NCBI GenBank assembly: GCA_030630425.1
Contig: DAOVNB010000021.1
Span: 1 to 7,824, forward strand
From: an archaeon
GTDB lineage: Archaea; EX4484-52; B79-G9
Direction of reading: 5' to 3'
DNA: 7,824 nucleotides
Shown here: piece after piece, positions 1 to 6,493 of the stretch
Layout of the letters: the number at the start of each line of letters is the position of its first letter
How positions within the stretch are numbered: the stretch's first letter is position 1
The notes under the pieces: model-generated
Databases searched by the model: none
Told to the model about the DNA's origin: nothing
Seen by the model: only the letters and a program-made list of their open reading frames with translations
Position numbers and translations under genes: made by a program

Positions 1-1854
1 ATCTTTAGTTTCTTTTTTTTCTGCATTTTCCTTTTCCTTGAAGTCTGCATCAACGACGGTTTCTTCTTTTTCATCTTTTTTGGAATCGTCCTTTTTTTCT
101 TCAGCCTGCGCCTTTTGTGCCGCTTCCTGATACATCTTTACTGCGATTTCCTGTATTTTTCCGGTAAGCTCTTCTGTCTTTTTCTTTATGGCATCTGTGT
201 CTTCGTTTTTAAGGAGCTCTTTTAGCTCTTCAATACCTTTCTCAATTTCTTTTTTCTGGTCTTCGCTTACATGTTCCTTTGCGTCTTTTAAGGTTTTTTC
301 TGCGGTGAAAACAAGTGTGTCTGCTTCGTTTCTGATACTTACAGATTCTTTTTTCTTCTCGTCTTCGGCTGCGTTTTCTTCTGCGTCTTTTACCATTGAG
401 TTTATGTCTTCTTCGGAAAGCCCGCCGTCAGATTTCTTTATTGTTATTGACTGCTCTTTTCCGGTTCCTAAGTCTTTTGCGCCTACATTCAATATGCCGT
501 TTGCGTCAATGTCAAAGGTTACTTCAATTTGCGGTATTCCTCTTGGCGCCGGGGGTATTCCTGCGAGAGTGAACTGCCCTAATGACTTGTTGTCCGCAGA
601 CATCTTTCGCTCTCCCTGAAGCACTTTTATCTCTACTGCGGGCTGGTTGTCGGCTGCTGTTGAGAATACCTGTGTCTTTTTTGCAGGGATTGTTGTGTTC
701 CTTTCAATTAGCGGAGTTGCGATTCCACCCATAGTTTCTATGCTTAGTGTCAATGGTGTTACATCCAATAGAAGGACATCTTTTACATCGCCTGCAAGAA
801 CACCGCCCTGAATTGCGGCTCCGAGTGCCACAGCTTCATCAGGATTTATGTCTTTTGAAGCGTCTTTTTCAAGTATATCCTTTACTCGTTTCTGAACTGC
901 GGGAATTCTTGTTGAACCGCCTACAAGAAGCACTTTTTCTATGTCTTTAGGACTCATTTTGGAATCTTTTAGTGCTTGAGTTACCGGGGCTGCTGTTTTT
1001 TCTACAAGGTCTTGTGTAATCTTGTCAAAGTCTGCTCTTGTCAAATTAATGTCAAGATGTTTTGGCCCGTTTGCATCGGATGTTATGAAAGGCAGATTGA
1101 TGTTTGTTGTTTCGGTGGTGGATAGCTCGATTTTTGCCTTTTCTGCTGCGTCTTTTAGGCGCTGCATAACCATCTTGTCTTTTGTAAGGTCAATGCCTTC
1201 CTCTTTTTTGAATGTGTCTGCAATGTGCGCTACAACAACATCGTCAAAGTCATCGCCTCCAAGCTTGTTGTTTCCTGAAGTGGACTTTACATGGAACACA
1301 CCATCTCCAAGCTCTAATATGGATACATCGAATGTTCCTCCGCCAAGGTCAAATATAAGAACTCGTTTTTCTTCTTTTTTGTCAAGGCCGTAGGATAATG
1401 CGGCAGCGGTTGGTTCGTTTATGATTCGCTCAACTTCAAGTCCTGCTATTTTTCCTGCATCTTTTGTTGCCTGCCTTTGAGCGTCGCTAAAATATGCGGG
1501 AACAGTTATTACTGCTTTTGTTACCTTTTCTCCAAGATAACTTTCAGCATCTGCTTTTAGTTTCTGTAATATCATGGCTGAAATTTCCTGGGGGGTGTAA
1601 TCTTTTTCGCCCATTTTTATTTTGTCTTTAGTTCCTATTTTTCGCTTTATTGAACGAATTGTGTTGTCCGGGTTTGAGATTGCCTGCCTTTTTGCAGTGA
1701 CCCCTACAAGCCTTTCGCCTGTTTTAGATATTCCTACAATTGACGGCGTTGTCCTGTCGCCTTCCTTGTTTGGGATTATTACCGGCTTACCGCCTTCAAG
1801 AACCGCTACTGCGGAGTTTGTTGTTCCTAAGTCAATTCCTATAATTTTGCTCAT
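1..1854 (-). CDS. dnaK: Molecular chaperone DnaK (Hsp70), 3' end cut by window edge
   Basis: ATP-driven cytosolic Hsp70 that binds exposed hydrophobic peptides and works with GrpE and DnaJ. The minus strand is open for 618 codons from ATG 1854 to the left edge. The N-terminus has the phosphate loop GIDLGTTNS (residues 6-14), NEPTAAA follows at about 146-152, and DLGGGTFD is at 169-176. The interdomain linker DVLLLD is at 359-364, followed by the beta substrate-binding domain and a helical lid. A Lys/Glu-rich tail contains VVDADF (600-605), which normally lies close to the C-terminus, so only a few residues should be missing. The stretch after [11 protein letters not shown] lacks the roughly 25-residue insert of proteobacterial DnaK; archaeal and Gram-positive DnaKs share this gap. 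The start is supported by a GGTGAG SD inside the end of grpE, 5 nt upstream; the grpE stop lies 2 nt before the ATG, implying coupled translation. dnaJ would be expected just left of the window. Identity is essentially certain. Confidence 0.98.
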   Translation of the reverse strand, partial: MSKIIGIDLGTTNSAVAVLEGGKPVIIPNKEGDRTTPSIVGISKTGERLVGVTAKRQAISNPDNTIRSIKRKIGTKDKIKMGEKDYTPQEISAMILQKLKADAESYLGEKVTKAVITVPAYFSDAQRQATKDAGKIAGLEVERIINEPTAAALSYGLDKKEEKRVLIFDLGGGTFDVSILELGDGVFHVKSTSGNNKLGGDDFDDVVVAHIADTFKKEEGIDLTKDKMVMQRLKDAAEKAKIELSTTETTNINLPFITSDANGPKHLDINLTRADFDKITQDLVEKTAAPVTQALKDSKMSPKDIEKVLLVGGSTRIPAVQKRVKDILEKDASKDINPDEAVALGAAIQGGVLAGDVKDVLLLDVTPLTLSIETMGGIATPLIERNTTIPAKKTQVFSTAADNQPAVEIKVLQGERKMSADNKSLGQFTLAGIPPAPRGIPQIEVTFDIDANGILNVGAKDLGTGKEQSITIKKSDGGLSEEDINSMVKDAEENAAEDEKKKESVSIRNEADTLVFTAEKTLKDAKEHVSEDQKKEIEKGIEELKELLKNEDTDAIKKKTEELTGKIQEIAVKMYQEAAQKAQAEEKKDDSKKDEKEETVVDADFKEKENAEKKETKD

Positions 1855-1856
1855 AT

Positions 1857-2423
1857 TCACTCACCTGTTTTATCTTTATTTTCTTTTTTGGATACCGCCA
1901 CTTTTGTCGGGCGGATAACTTTTTCTTTTAACATGTATCCTTTCTGCATAATTTGTATTACTGTGTCTTCTTCGTGATTGCCTGAGACTATTTGCATCAA
2001 TGCTTCGTGTTTTTTAGGGTCAAATTGTTTTTCTAAGGCCTCTATTTCTTCGACTCCTTTGGTTTTAAGCAATTGGTATAATTGCTTGAAAATAAGCTCA
2101 ACGCCTGTTTTTATTTTGCCTGTTTCTTCTGTTTTTTTCATCTCACCCATTGCCCGCTCGAAGTTGTCAAGGATGTCGAGGAGCTCTATGATTATTTTTT
2201 CATTTGCATAGCTAATTGTATCTTGTTTTTCTTTTTCTGTGCGTTTTATATAGTTGTCAAAGTCTGCCTTAACTTGTTTTGTGATGTTTACTATTTCAGA
2301 CATTTCATCTTTAATTGAATGTATTTCTGCTTCATATTCGCTTAGTTTGGCGTCTTTTTCTTCAAGCTGTTTTTTCAGTGTTTCTATGGTTTCTATCTCT
2401 TCTTTTTTGTCTTTTTTTGTCAT
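1857..2423 (-). CDS. grpE: Nucleotide exchange factor GrpE
   Basis: Homodimeric cochaperone that releases ADP from DnaK; cytosolic. The protein is 188 residues from ATG 2423, a normal length. An acidic/basic N-terminus leads into a long coiled coil (about residues 8-60, heptad-like Leu/Ile with many Glu and Lys). The family core follows ([14 protein letters not shown], then [12 protein letters not shown]), and the C-terminal beta domain carries the signature [18 protein letters not shown] longer reading from TTG 2435 or GTG 2432 is possible. I prefer ATG 2423 because GGTG at 2430-2433 lies 6 nt upstream and would be its ribosome-binding site; under the longer starts this SD would fall inside the coding region. 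It is first in a grpE-dnaK operon, with dnaK starting 2 nt after its TGA. No CIRCE operator (bacterial HrcA site) is visible upstream. Confidence 0.95.
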   Translation of the reverse strand: MTKKDKKEEIETIETLKKQLEEKDAKLSEYEAEIHSIKDEMSEIVNITKQVKADFDNYIKRTEKEKQDTISYANEKIIIELLDILDNFERAMGEMKKTEETGKIKTGVELIFKQLYQLLKTKGVEEIEALEKQFDPKKHEALMQIVSGNHEEDTVIQIMQKGYMLKEKVIRPTKVAVSKKENKDKTGE

Positions 2424-2429
2424 GATTTG

Positions 2430-2433
2430 CACC
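2430..2433 (-). promoter_or_regulatory. Shine-Dalgarno site that fixes the grpE start
   Basis: GGTG on the minus strand, 6 nt before ATG 2423. It complements the 16S rRNA 3' end (anti-SD core CACC) and matches the motif before dnaK (GGTGAG), the glycosyltransferase (GAGGTGG) and the acetyltransferase (GAGGTG). It argues against the upstream TTG and GTG starts for grpE. Confidence 0.7.
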
Positions 2434-2534
2434 AAATTTTGATTTTTTTAAGTTTTAAAACACGAACAAGGGTATGCACCGGTTAGCTTAGAATGGGGGT
2501 TTATGTTCATGTGCGTATACACTTTGAGTTGCTT

Positions 2535-2555
2535 AATTTTTTAAAGGTTTTGTTT
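2535..2555 (-). promoter_or_regulatory. Candidate archaeal BRE/TATA promoter for grpE-dnaK
   Basis: On the minus strand an A-rich BRE-like run (AAACAAAACC) is followed directly by TTTAAAAAATT, matching the archaeal pattern of purine-rich BRE then TTTAWAWA. Transcription would start about 25 nt downstream, near 2515, giving a leader of roughly 90 nt before grpE. A second A/T run, TTTTAAAA at 2453-2460, is an alternative, but it would put the start almost on the SD. The assignment rests on pattern and spacing only, in AT-rich DNA. Confidence 0.4.
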
Positions 2556-2563
2556 GATTGAAT

Positions 2564-2740
2564 TTAGCGGTTTACTTGCTGGAAGAGATTATAGAGATCA
2601 GTCACTGAATGTGACTTTCCCGTAATAACATGATATGAGTTATTAATGCGTAAATGAATGTATAACGAATTCTTTATGCGTTTAGGTTCGCCTGTTTCTT
2701 GTGCACAAAATAATGGTTTTAGGGTAGTTAAAGATGTTAT
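2564..2740 (-). pseudogene. Possible 3' gene remnant overlapping repeat copy 1
   Basis: One minus-strand frame stays open for 58 codons up to a TAA at 2564-2566. An in-frame TGA at 2741-2743 closes it upstream, and no ATG lies within. The middle (for example GEPKRIKNSLYIH and NNSYHVITGKSHSV) looks protein-like. The shared part, up to ...SVTDLY, is also open in copy 2; after the repeat boundary the endings differ (NLFQQVNR here). This would fit a duplicated 3' fragment of a gene lying to the right of the window. An open run of this length is not rare by chance in AT-rich DNA, and no family was recognised. Confidence 0.25.
2590..2712. repeat. Direct repeat, copy 1 (at least 123 bp, identical to copy 2)
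   Basis: This block recurs without a single mismatch, in the same orientation, at 7702-7824. The left boundary is sharp: the base before it differs (t here, c in the other copy) and flanking sequences show no similarity. The right boundary is unknown because copy 2 is cut by the window edge. Inside are a perfect 6-bp inverted repeat with a 5-nt loop (AGTCAC/GTGACT, 2600-2616), a perfect 7-bp inverted repeat with a 9-nt loop (TAATAAC/GTTATTA, 2623-2645), and a 9-bp stem with two G-U pairs and an 18-nt loop (ATGCGTAAA/TTTATGCGT, 2646-2681). The last arms also carry a direct repeat of ATGCGT. The minus strand is open throughout. I do not recognise it as a known IS end or integron attC site. Confidence 0.97.
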
Positions 2741-2748
2741 TCATGCAA

Positions 2749-2778
2749 AAGTAACAATAATTATTGCGAAGTAACAAT
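2749..2778. repeat. Paired 10-bp direct repeats around a 12-bp palindrome
   Basis: AAGTAACAAT occurs at 2749-2758 and again at 2769-2778, exactly 20 bp apart (two helical turns). Between and overlapping them is the perfect palindrome CAATAATTATTG (2755-2766). The array ends 32 bp before the TATA-like element at 2811, a position suited to an activator or repressor of the cassette promoter. The pattern is directly visible; the operator role is inference. Confidence 0.5.
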
Positions 2779-2800
2779 TGAATTTATTTTCAAAAAAATC

Positions 2801-2820
2801 ACCAAAAGACATATAAATAT
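2801..2820 (+). promoter_or_regulatory. Candidate archaeal BRE/TATA promoter for the glycan cassette
   Basis: ACCAAAAGAC followed by ATATAAATAT resembles a BRE plus TATA box. A start site would be expected near 2840-2846, giving a leader of about 175 nt before the small ORF at 3018 and about 335 nt before the deacetylase. It is the best TATA-like element between the repeat and the five-gene operon, which has no internal gap longer than 34 nt. The near-symmetry of the motif means it could also read on the minus strand; the upstream A-rich run favours the plus strand. Confidence 0.45.
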
Positions 2821-3017
2821 CAAAATCCATAATTCCTAATATTGTAATAAGGAAATTTTTAACTTCATCATTTGGCTTGTCTTAGCATTACCAAGAATCC
2901 CTATCAAACCAAATGTGGGTTAATTGGAATTGAATTTGTTCTCTAACGGTCGTATTTTGTATTTGGTTTTGTTTTGGTATAGACTTCCCGAATGTCGGGG
3001 AGAGCGAGGCTACGGAA
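2821..3017. other. Probable 5' leader, no convincing gene
   Basis: About 200 bases between the TATA-like element and the small ORF. Short open frames exist on both strands, but none has an SD and a protein-like composition together. The main visible structure is the hairpin at 2984-3002. If the TATA assignment is right this is untranslated leader. Confidence 0.4.
2984..3002 (+). other. Short GC-rich hairpin in the cassette leader
   Basis: CTTCCCGA, loop ATG, then TCGGGGAG: an 8-bp stem with one G-U pair and a 3-nt loop, ending 15 nt before the ATG of the small ORF. It stands out in AT-rich surroundings. No T tract follows, so it is not a bacterial intrinsic terminator. It could be a leader RNA structure influencing translation of the small ORF or a remnant of a mobile element; function unknown. 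Confidence 0.4.
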
Positions 3018-3149
3018 ATGAAAGAAAAAAATATGATCAGTTTACCTTGTGTAATTACATTTCTTGTGACTTTTTTAGTGTTATGGAGTTTTGCCTATGG
3101 AGAAAATAATTTGTTGTGTAGTGGCAAAACCCAGACAGATAACAATTGA
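3018..3149 (+). CDS. Putative secreted or membrane micropeptide, 43 aa
   Basis: Not a recognised family. ATG 3018 opens 43 codons ending at TGA 3147. The product has a basic start (MKEKN), a hydrophobic core from about residue 7 to 25 (ISLPCVITFLVTFLVLWSF) and a possible signal-peptidase site after A26-Y27-G28. That would leave a mature part of 15 polar residues (ENNLLCSGKTQTDNN). GAGG at 3006-3009, 8 nt upstream, could serve as SD. It ends 27 nt before the deacetylase ATG and lies in the same reading frame, separated by tandem stops (TGA TAG). It may be a true small protein, a truncated secreted protein, or the severed signal sequence of an older exported form of the deacetylase. No lipobox is present: the only downstream Cys is preceded by NLL. 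Confidence 0.45.
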   Translation: MKEKNMISLPCVITFLVTFLVLWSFAYGENNLLCSGKTQTDNN

Positions 3150-3176
3150 TAGTACTCAAAGAAAGAGTTGATCGAT

Positions 3177-3881
3177 ATGGCAGAAAGACACGAAAAAGGC
3201 AGTCAGAAAACAGCAGTGGTAATAGGAGCACATCCGGATGACTCTGAAGTTGCTGCTGCGGGATTGATGTACAAGTTAGCCAGAAATGATGAGTATTATC
3301 TTGTAAGTGTAATATGCACTGACGGGGAAAAATCTAATGGCAATGCCGATATACATTATAGGATAGATGAAGCAAAACGTGCTGCAGATATGATGGGTGT
3401 TGATGAAATACATTTTCTTCATTTTCCGGATACAAAATTGCACGGCGTAGCATGTGAATTAAAGGATGAAATTGACAAAATCATAACGGAAAAAAATCCT
3501 TACATGTTGATTACACATTCTAAAGACGATAAGCACCAAGACCACAGAACTGTAGCCAAGGTATTATCTATTTCAGCTAAGCGTGTTCCAAATCTTTTTC
3601 GTTATAATTCTCCCTCAATAAGCACCCAGTTTACACCGAACTTTTTCGTTAGCTTGACTCAAAACGAGCTGGAGGAGAAAATCCACCTGCTGGAAGAGTG
3701 CTTTAGAACGCAGGTTGATAAACCATATGGGCTCGACATGGATGAGATAAGACAGGAATCAATACTTTATGCCAAGAAATATTGCCGGGTGAATGGCGGA
3801 AACCCGGGCACCCTCATATATGCCTGCGAGCCTCTTTATGCAGAGCGCATAATTCAGAATTGGATGGAGTGGTTAAAATGA
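3177..3881 (+). CDS. PIG-L/LmbE-family zinc N-deacetylase
   Basis: Predicted zinc-dependent hydrolase removing N-acetyl groups from amino sugars or sugar conjugates; relatives include GlcNAc-PI de-N-acetylase, MshB and BshB. The 234-residue length is normal. The N-terminal signature is AHPDDSE (residues 18-24), supplying His and Asp zinc ligands and the catalytic Asp; the second zinc motif HQDHR is at 120-124, within THSKDDKHQDHR. The order and spacing are those of an active enzyme, and no signal peptide is present. I chose ATG 3177, preceded by the weak SD-like GTTGA 5 nt upstream; TTG 3168 would add three residues. It is the first enzyme gene of the cassette, and its TGA overlaps the next start as ATGA. 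Given its neighbours the substrate is probably an amino sugar, free, nucleotide-linked or in a glycan; this is inference. Confidence 0.92.
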   Translation: MAERHEKGSQKTAVVIGAHPDDSEVAAAGLMYKLARNDEYYLVSVICTDGEKSNGNADIHYRIDEAKRAADMMGVDEIHFLHFPDTKLHGVACELKDEIDKIITEKNPYMLITHSKDDKHQDHRTVAKVLSISAKRVPNLFRYNSPSISTQFTPNFFVSLTQNELEEKIHLLEECFRTQVDKPYGLDMDEIRQESILYAKKYCRVNGGNPGTLIYACEPLYAERIIQNWMEWLK

Positions 3882-4681
3882 CTAAAGTAATGACTGCACA
3901 TCAGCCCAATTTTATGCCCTATTTGGGATTCTTTGACAAAATGAGTGCCATCAATGATGAAGAAGTCATTGGAGGATATCTTGAAGGTATGGGCATGGCC
4001 ACACCACAGGACATGGATGCCGGCGTGTTTATCATACGGGATGATGCCCAATACGTACCTAAGGAATGGCACAGCAGAAACAGAATAAGAACACACGGTG
4101 GTTCGAAATACCTGAAAGTGCCTGTCGAAAAGAAGATGGCGCCAATACGTGAAATAAAAATAAACCCTGACGGCCGGATTGACAACAAGGTTCCATGGAA
4201 GAAGTACCATCTACGGGAGATTGATGCCAACTACAAAAAAACCCCTTTTTTCGAGGAACACTATCCGGGATTAGAAGAAATTTACTCACAAGAAGCAGAA
4301 CTCTTGGTTGATTTTAACATGAATATAATCAATTGGCTTGCGGATTGCTTCGGTATTGAGGCAGATGTGGTCTTCTTTAGCGACCTTCCTGAAACTGCCA
4401 CGGGTGAAACCGCAAGCGAGACGCTTGCAAGAGCAACAGAAGCCGTTGGTGCGGACATTTACTTATCGGGCGCCGGGGGGCACGGGTATCTGGACTTAAC
4501 GCCGTTTGAAGAACGCGGCATACCGGTTATTTATCAGGAATATGAACATCCTGTATACCAACAACGCTTTCCCGGTTTTGAACCGAATCTGGCCTCGATA
4601 GATGCGCTTTTCAATGTAGGAACATTTCCAATGCCTGTTAAAGAAATTCAACAGGTTAGTCCCATAAGAGGTGGTACATAA
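3878..4681 (+). CDS. WbqC-family protein
   Basis: WbqC-like proteins are found in O-antigen and other surface-polysaccharide loci; I know of no established reaction. The 267-residue protein shows the family pattern: TAHQPNFMPYLGFFDKM near the N-terminus (HQP at 8-10), then IIRDDAQYVPKEWHSRNRIRT, a K-Y-L-K-V-P-V segment, and the conserved SGAGGHGYLD at 197-206. Near the end come HPVYQQRF and a final FEPNLASIDALFNVG block. It appears complete and soluble. ATG 3878 overlaps the deacetylase stop by 4 nt, with GGAG at 3866-3869 as SD 8 nt upstream. A longer in-frame reading exists upstream, but it would lie inside the deacetylase and the homology starts only at THQP-like residues. Its TAA shares one base with the glycosyltransferase ATG (TAATG). 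A G6 run lies at 4475-4480 within the conserved glycine block. Confidence 0.9.
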   Translation: MTKVMTAHQPNFMPYLGFFDKMSAINDEEVIGGYLEGMGMATPQDMDAGVFIIRDDAQYVPKEWHSRNRIRTHGGSKYLKVPVEKKMAPIREIKINPDGRIDNKVPWKKYHLREIDANYKKTPFFEEHYPGLEEIYSQEAELLVDFNMNIINWLADCFGIEADVVFFSDLPETATGETASETLARATEAVGADIYLSGAGGHGYLDLTPFEERGIPVIYQEYEHPVYQQRFPGFEPNLASIDALFNVGTFPMPVKEIQQVSPIRGGT

Positions 4682-5955
4682 TGACATTTTATATTCTACC
4701 GCTTACATTTACAATAGATACCGCAACCCTTGGATACCACCACATTAAAAACTTCTTGGGTAAATCAAAACCAGACAGATCCTATGCAACTACGCCCGAT
4801 GAAGTGTACGATGATGTAGTGTCTGATGAAGGAGGTAACGTAAACGGAGAATTCTTCTATAAATCTGCCATACCTGAAGTTTCAGTTGTGGTTTCTTCGC
4901 ACAAACAAAGCGACCAAATAGAACAAACAGTGAAGAACATCTACGACCAAAGCTACCCATTAAACAGTGTAATCATTTCAGACTCAAACCTTGATGACAC
5001 CAAAGAGCTTGTAGCTAGTTTAGGCGAAAAATTTCCCTCATTAAACTTAAAATACTGGTCTAAAGACGGAGTGACATCGAAAGCAGGCAAGATTAATAAT
5101 CTGGTGAAAGACCCTGAAGTCGATTTGGGGGACTATGTCTATTTCATAGACACCGGCATAGATATGAACCCAGACACAATAACACTTTTGGCTGATGCAT
5201 TCTCGGAGGATGATATCGCAGCAGTTACATCCTACGGTGTTGTTACTCCTAATGGCAACTATCGTTCAAATATGTATCATCACGGCAAAGAATGGACAAA
5301 CAGAATGGGTAAATACAGGAAGCTTGCTCAAAAACACAGAAATGCCATTCCTGTTCTTTGCGGCGCTTCGTTCATGGCCAAAACAGAAGTATTAAAAGAT
5401 ACTGAGTTTCCAACAAACACCCAGACAGAAGATACTGCATTTACATGGTTGCTGCAGCGCAATGGGCATAAAGTTGGATATGAGCCGGATGCTTTTGTAA
5501 GCGCAGATGATGTAAGTACTTTGAAAAAGCAGATTGAGCAAACCTGGAGATGGTATATGGGCACATGGCAGAATCTTTACACACAAAAAGAGATTTTTGG
5601 CCCAAAATCCAAGGCAAAATCTCTTGCTTACACAACACTTGCACCCAGTCTTGTAGAATCTTTATTGTATGCTGGCACAGTAGTCTCATTGCCCTTCCTG
5701 GCATATTACGAACCAAATTTAGCGCAGCATTTTTTGATAGGCGACACAGTACTATCGCTTATGACTCCGGCTGTAGCCCCCATTCTTTGCGGTGAGCCTA
5801 AAGCCGTACCAGGAGAGATTTACCGGACAGTGAGACACTATCATCAAATAACAGCGTATAAGATAATGTCATCGGCACTCTGGTTAGCTTCAGGAGCCAA
5901 AGTGGGCTTTGATGTCGTTACCCGCAAAAATGACAAATGGACAAACGATTGGTGA
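4681..5955 (+). CDS. Membrane-associated GT2 glycosyltransferase, processive-synthase type
   Basis: Predicted inverting glycosyltransferase using a nucleotide-sugar donor, resembling hyaluronan, chitin, PgaC and cellulose synthase-like enzymes. The 424-residue protein has a weakly hydrophobic N-terminal stretch, then a GT-A fold starting near PEVSVVVSSHKQ (about 65). Motifs are KAGKINN (134-140), FIDTGIDMNPD (Asp157 and Asp161 in the metal-binding region), CGASFMAK (227-234), TEDTAFTW with the likely catalytic Asp251, and QTWRW (287-291), the QxxRW motif of processive enzymes. Two or three membrane segments follow (about 322-345, 353-373, 392-410). The usual second Asp of DxD appears to be Gly159 (DTG), which is unusual. 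GAGGTGG at 4668-4674 is a strong SD 6 nt upstream, and the start overlaps the wbqC-type stop by 1 nt. It is the likely polymerising or sugar-adding step of the cassette; no separate flippase is present in the window. Confidence 0.9.
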   Translation: MTFYILPLTFTIDTATLGYHHIKNFLGKSKPDRSYATTPDEVYDDVVSDEGGNVNGEFFYKSAIPEVSVVVSSHKQSDQIEQTVKNIYDQSYPLNSVIISDSNLDDTKELVASLGEKFPSLNLKYWSKDGVTSKAGKINNLVKDPEVDLGDYVYFIDTGIDMNPDTITLLADAFSEDDIAAVTSYGVVTPNGNYRSNMYHHGKEWTNRMGKYRKLAQKHRNAIPVLCGASFMAKTEVLKDTEFPTNTQTEDTAFTWLLQRNGHKVGYEPDAFVSADDVSTLKKQIEQTWRWYMGTWQNLYTQKEIFGPKSKAKSLAYTTLAPSLVESLLYAGTVVSLPFLAYYEPNLAQHFLIGDTVLSLMTPAVAPILCGEPKAVPGEIYRTVRHYHQITAYKIMSSALWLASGAKVGFDVVTRKNDKWTNDW

Positions 5956-5989
5956 TTTTTCCTTTGCTTGCAGGGATTGAGGTGTAGAA

Positions 5990-6493
5990 ATGGGTTCATC
6001 AAATGCAGCTATTGACCGCAATATAGTATATGAACAAATAACACGAGGCTATCTGGAAGCGAACCTCGAGCGCTTTTTTGCAATCGAGTCAAATTGGACA
6101 GAACTTGGTGAAGAAGCATGGACTGAGGATAATTTCCTTCTTGAGCTGCCGTTGAAATGGGACTTAAGCTTCCTTTGTAAAGACGGGGATGGCGAATCAA
6201 TAATAGGATATGTTATTGGTTCTTGTTCAAAAGACGATCCCTCCATCTCCCAGGTGAATAAAATCATCGTAGATAACTCTTATCGAGGAATGGGAATCGG
6301 AACAAAATTAATGGATCTTTATACTCAGGCATGTTTGAAAAGAGGCATCAAATACTCGCAACTTAAGGCATTGACCAACAACAACAAAGCAAACACATTC
6401 TATGACCGATTAGGATACTACCAGATTGATACTGTCAAAGGAACAGACGACCTCGTAAGACATTTTTATGAGAAGAAATTGGGGGGTGATTAA
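5990..6493 (+). CDS. GNAT-family N-acyltransferase
   Basis: Predicted acyl-CoA-dependent acyltransferase; soluble, 167 residues, a typical single-domain length. The CoA-binding motif A is clear: VNKIIVDNSYRGMGIGTKLMD, with the pyrophosphate loop R99-G-M-G-I-G104. Motif B is N-N-K-A-N-T-F-Y-D-R-L-G-Y (131-143), with the usual Tyr. The substrate cannot be read from sequence; beside a sugar aminotransferase, the amine of an amino sugar nucleotide is the best guess, but any small amine or peptide N-terminus is possible. The start ATG 5990 has a strong GAGGTG SD 5 nt upstream. A 34-nt gap separates it from the glycosyltransferase stop. Its last codons run through a G6 tract (6481-6486); losing one G there would carry its frame into the aminotransferase. 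Confidence 0.9.
   Translation: MGSSNAAIDRNIVYEQITRGYLEANLERFFAIESNWTELGEEAWTEDNFLLELPLKWDLSFLCKDGDGESIIGYVIGSCSKDDPSISQVNKIIVDNSYRGMGIGTKLMDLYTQACLKRGIKYSQLKALTNNNKANTFYDRLGYYQIDTVKGTDDLVRHFYEKKLGGD

Noticed and set aside
188..1393. Plus-strand open frames over the first 1.4 kb
   Set aside because: They are antisense to dnaK, whose minus-strand reading carries every Hsp70 motif; their Ser/Phe-rich composition reflects Lys/Glu-rich codons on the other strand.
2424..2590. CIRCE operator upstream of grpE
   Set aside because: Only a vague half-site (TTAAGCAACTC on the minus strand) is seen; the inverted GAGTGCTAA partner is missing.
2590..2712. Integron attC site or CRISPR repeat
   Set aside because: There are only two copies, 5.1 kb apart; the attC core sites are not present at the ends, and no spacer array exists.
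2658..2774. 38-codon plus-strand frame starting inside repeat copy 1
   Set aside because: It has no SD and no recognised similarity; it is short enough to be chance in AT-rich DNA. Its start would also be shared by copy 2, so it is worth a look only if the repeat proves coding on the plus strand.
2830..2930. Minus-strand fragment resembling a helix-turn-helix-like peptide around 2850-2910
   Set aside because: About 25 codons without a clear start or SD, interrupted by stops; similarity to regulators is only impressionistic.
2924..3109. 61-codon plus-strand frame in the leader
   Set aside because: Its composition is not protein-like, there is no clear SD, and it overlaps the better-supported signal-peptide ORF in another frame.
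3128..5430. Recurring ccagacaga-type words in the small ORF and glycosyltransferase gene
   Set aside because: Short matches (about 10-12 bases) at unrelated spacing and in differing frames; consistent with chance.
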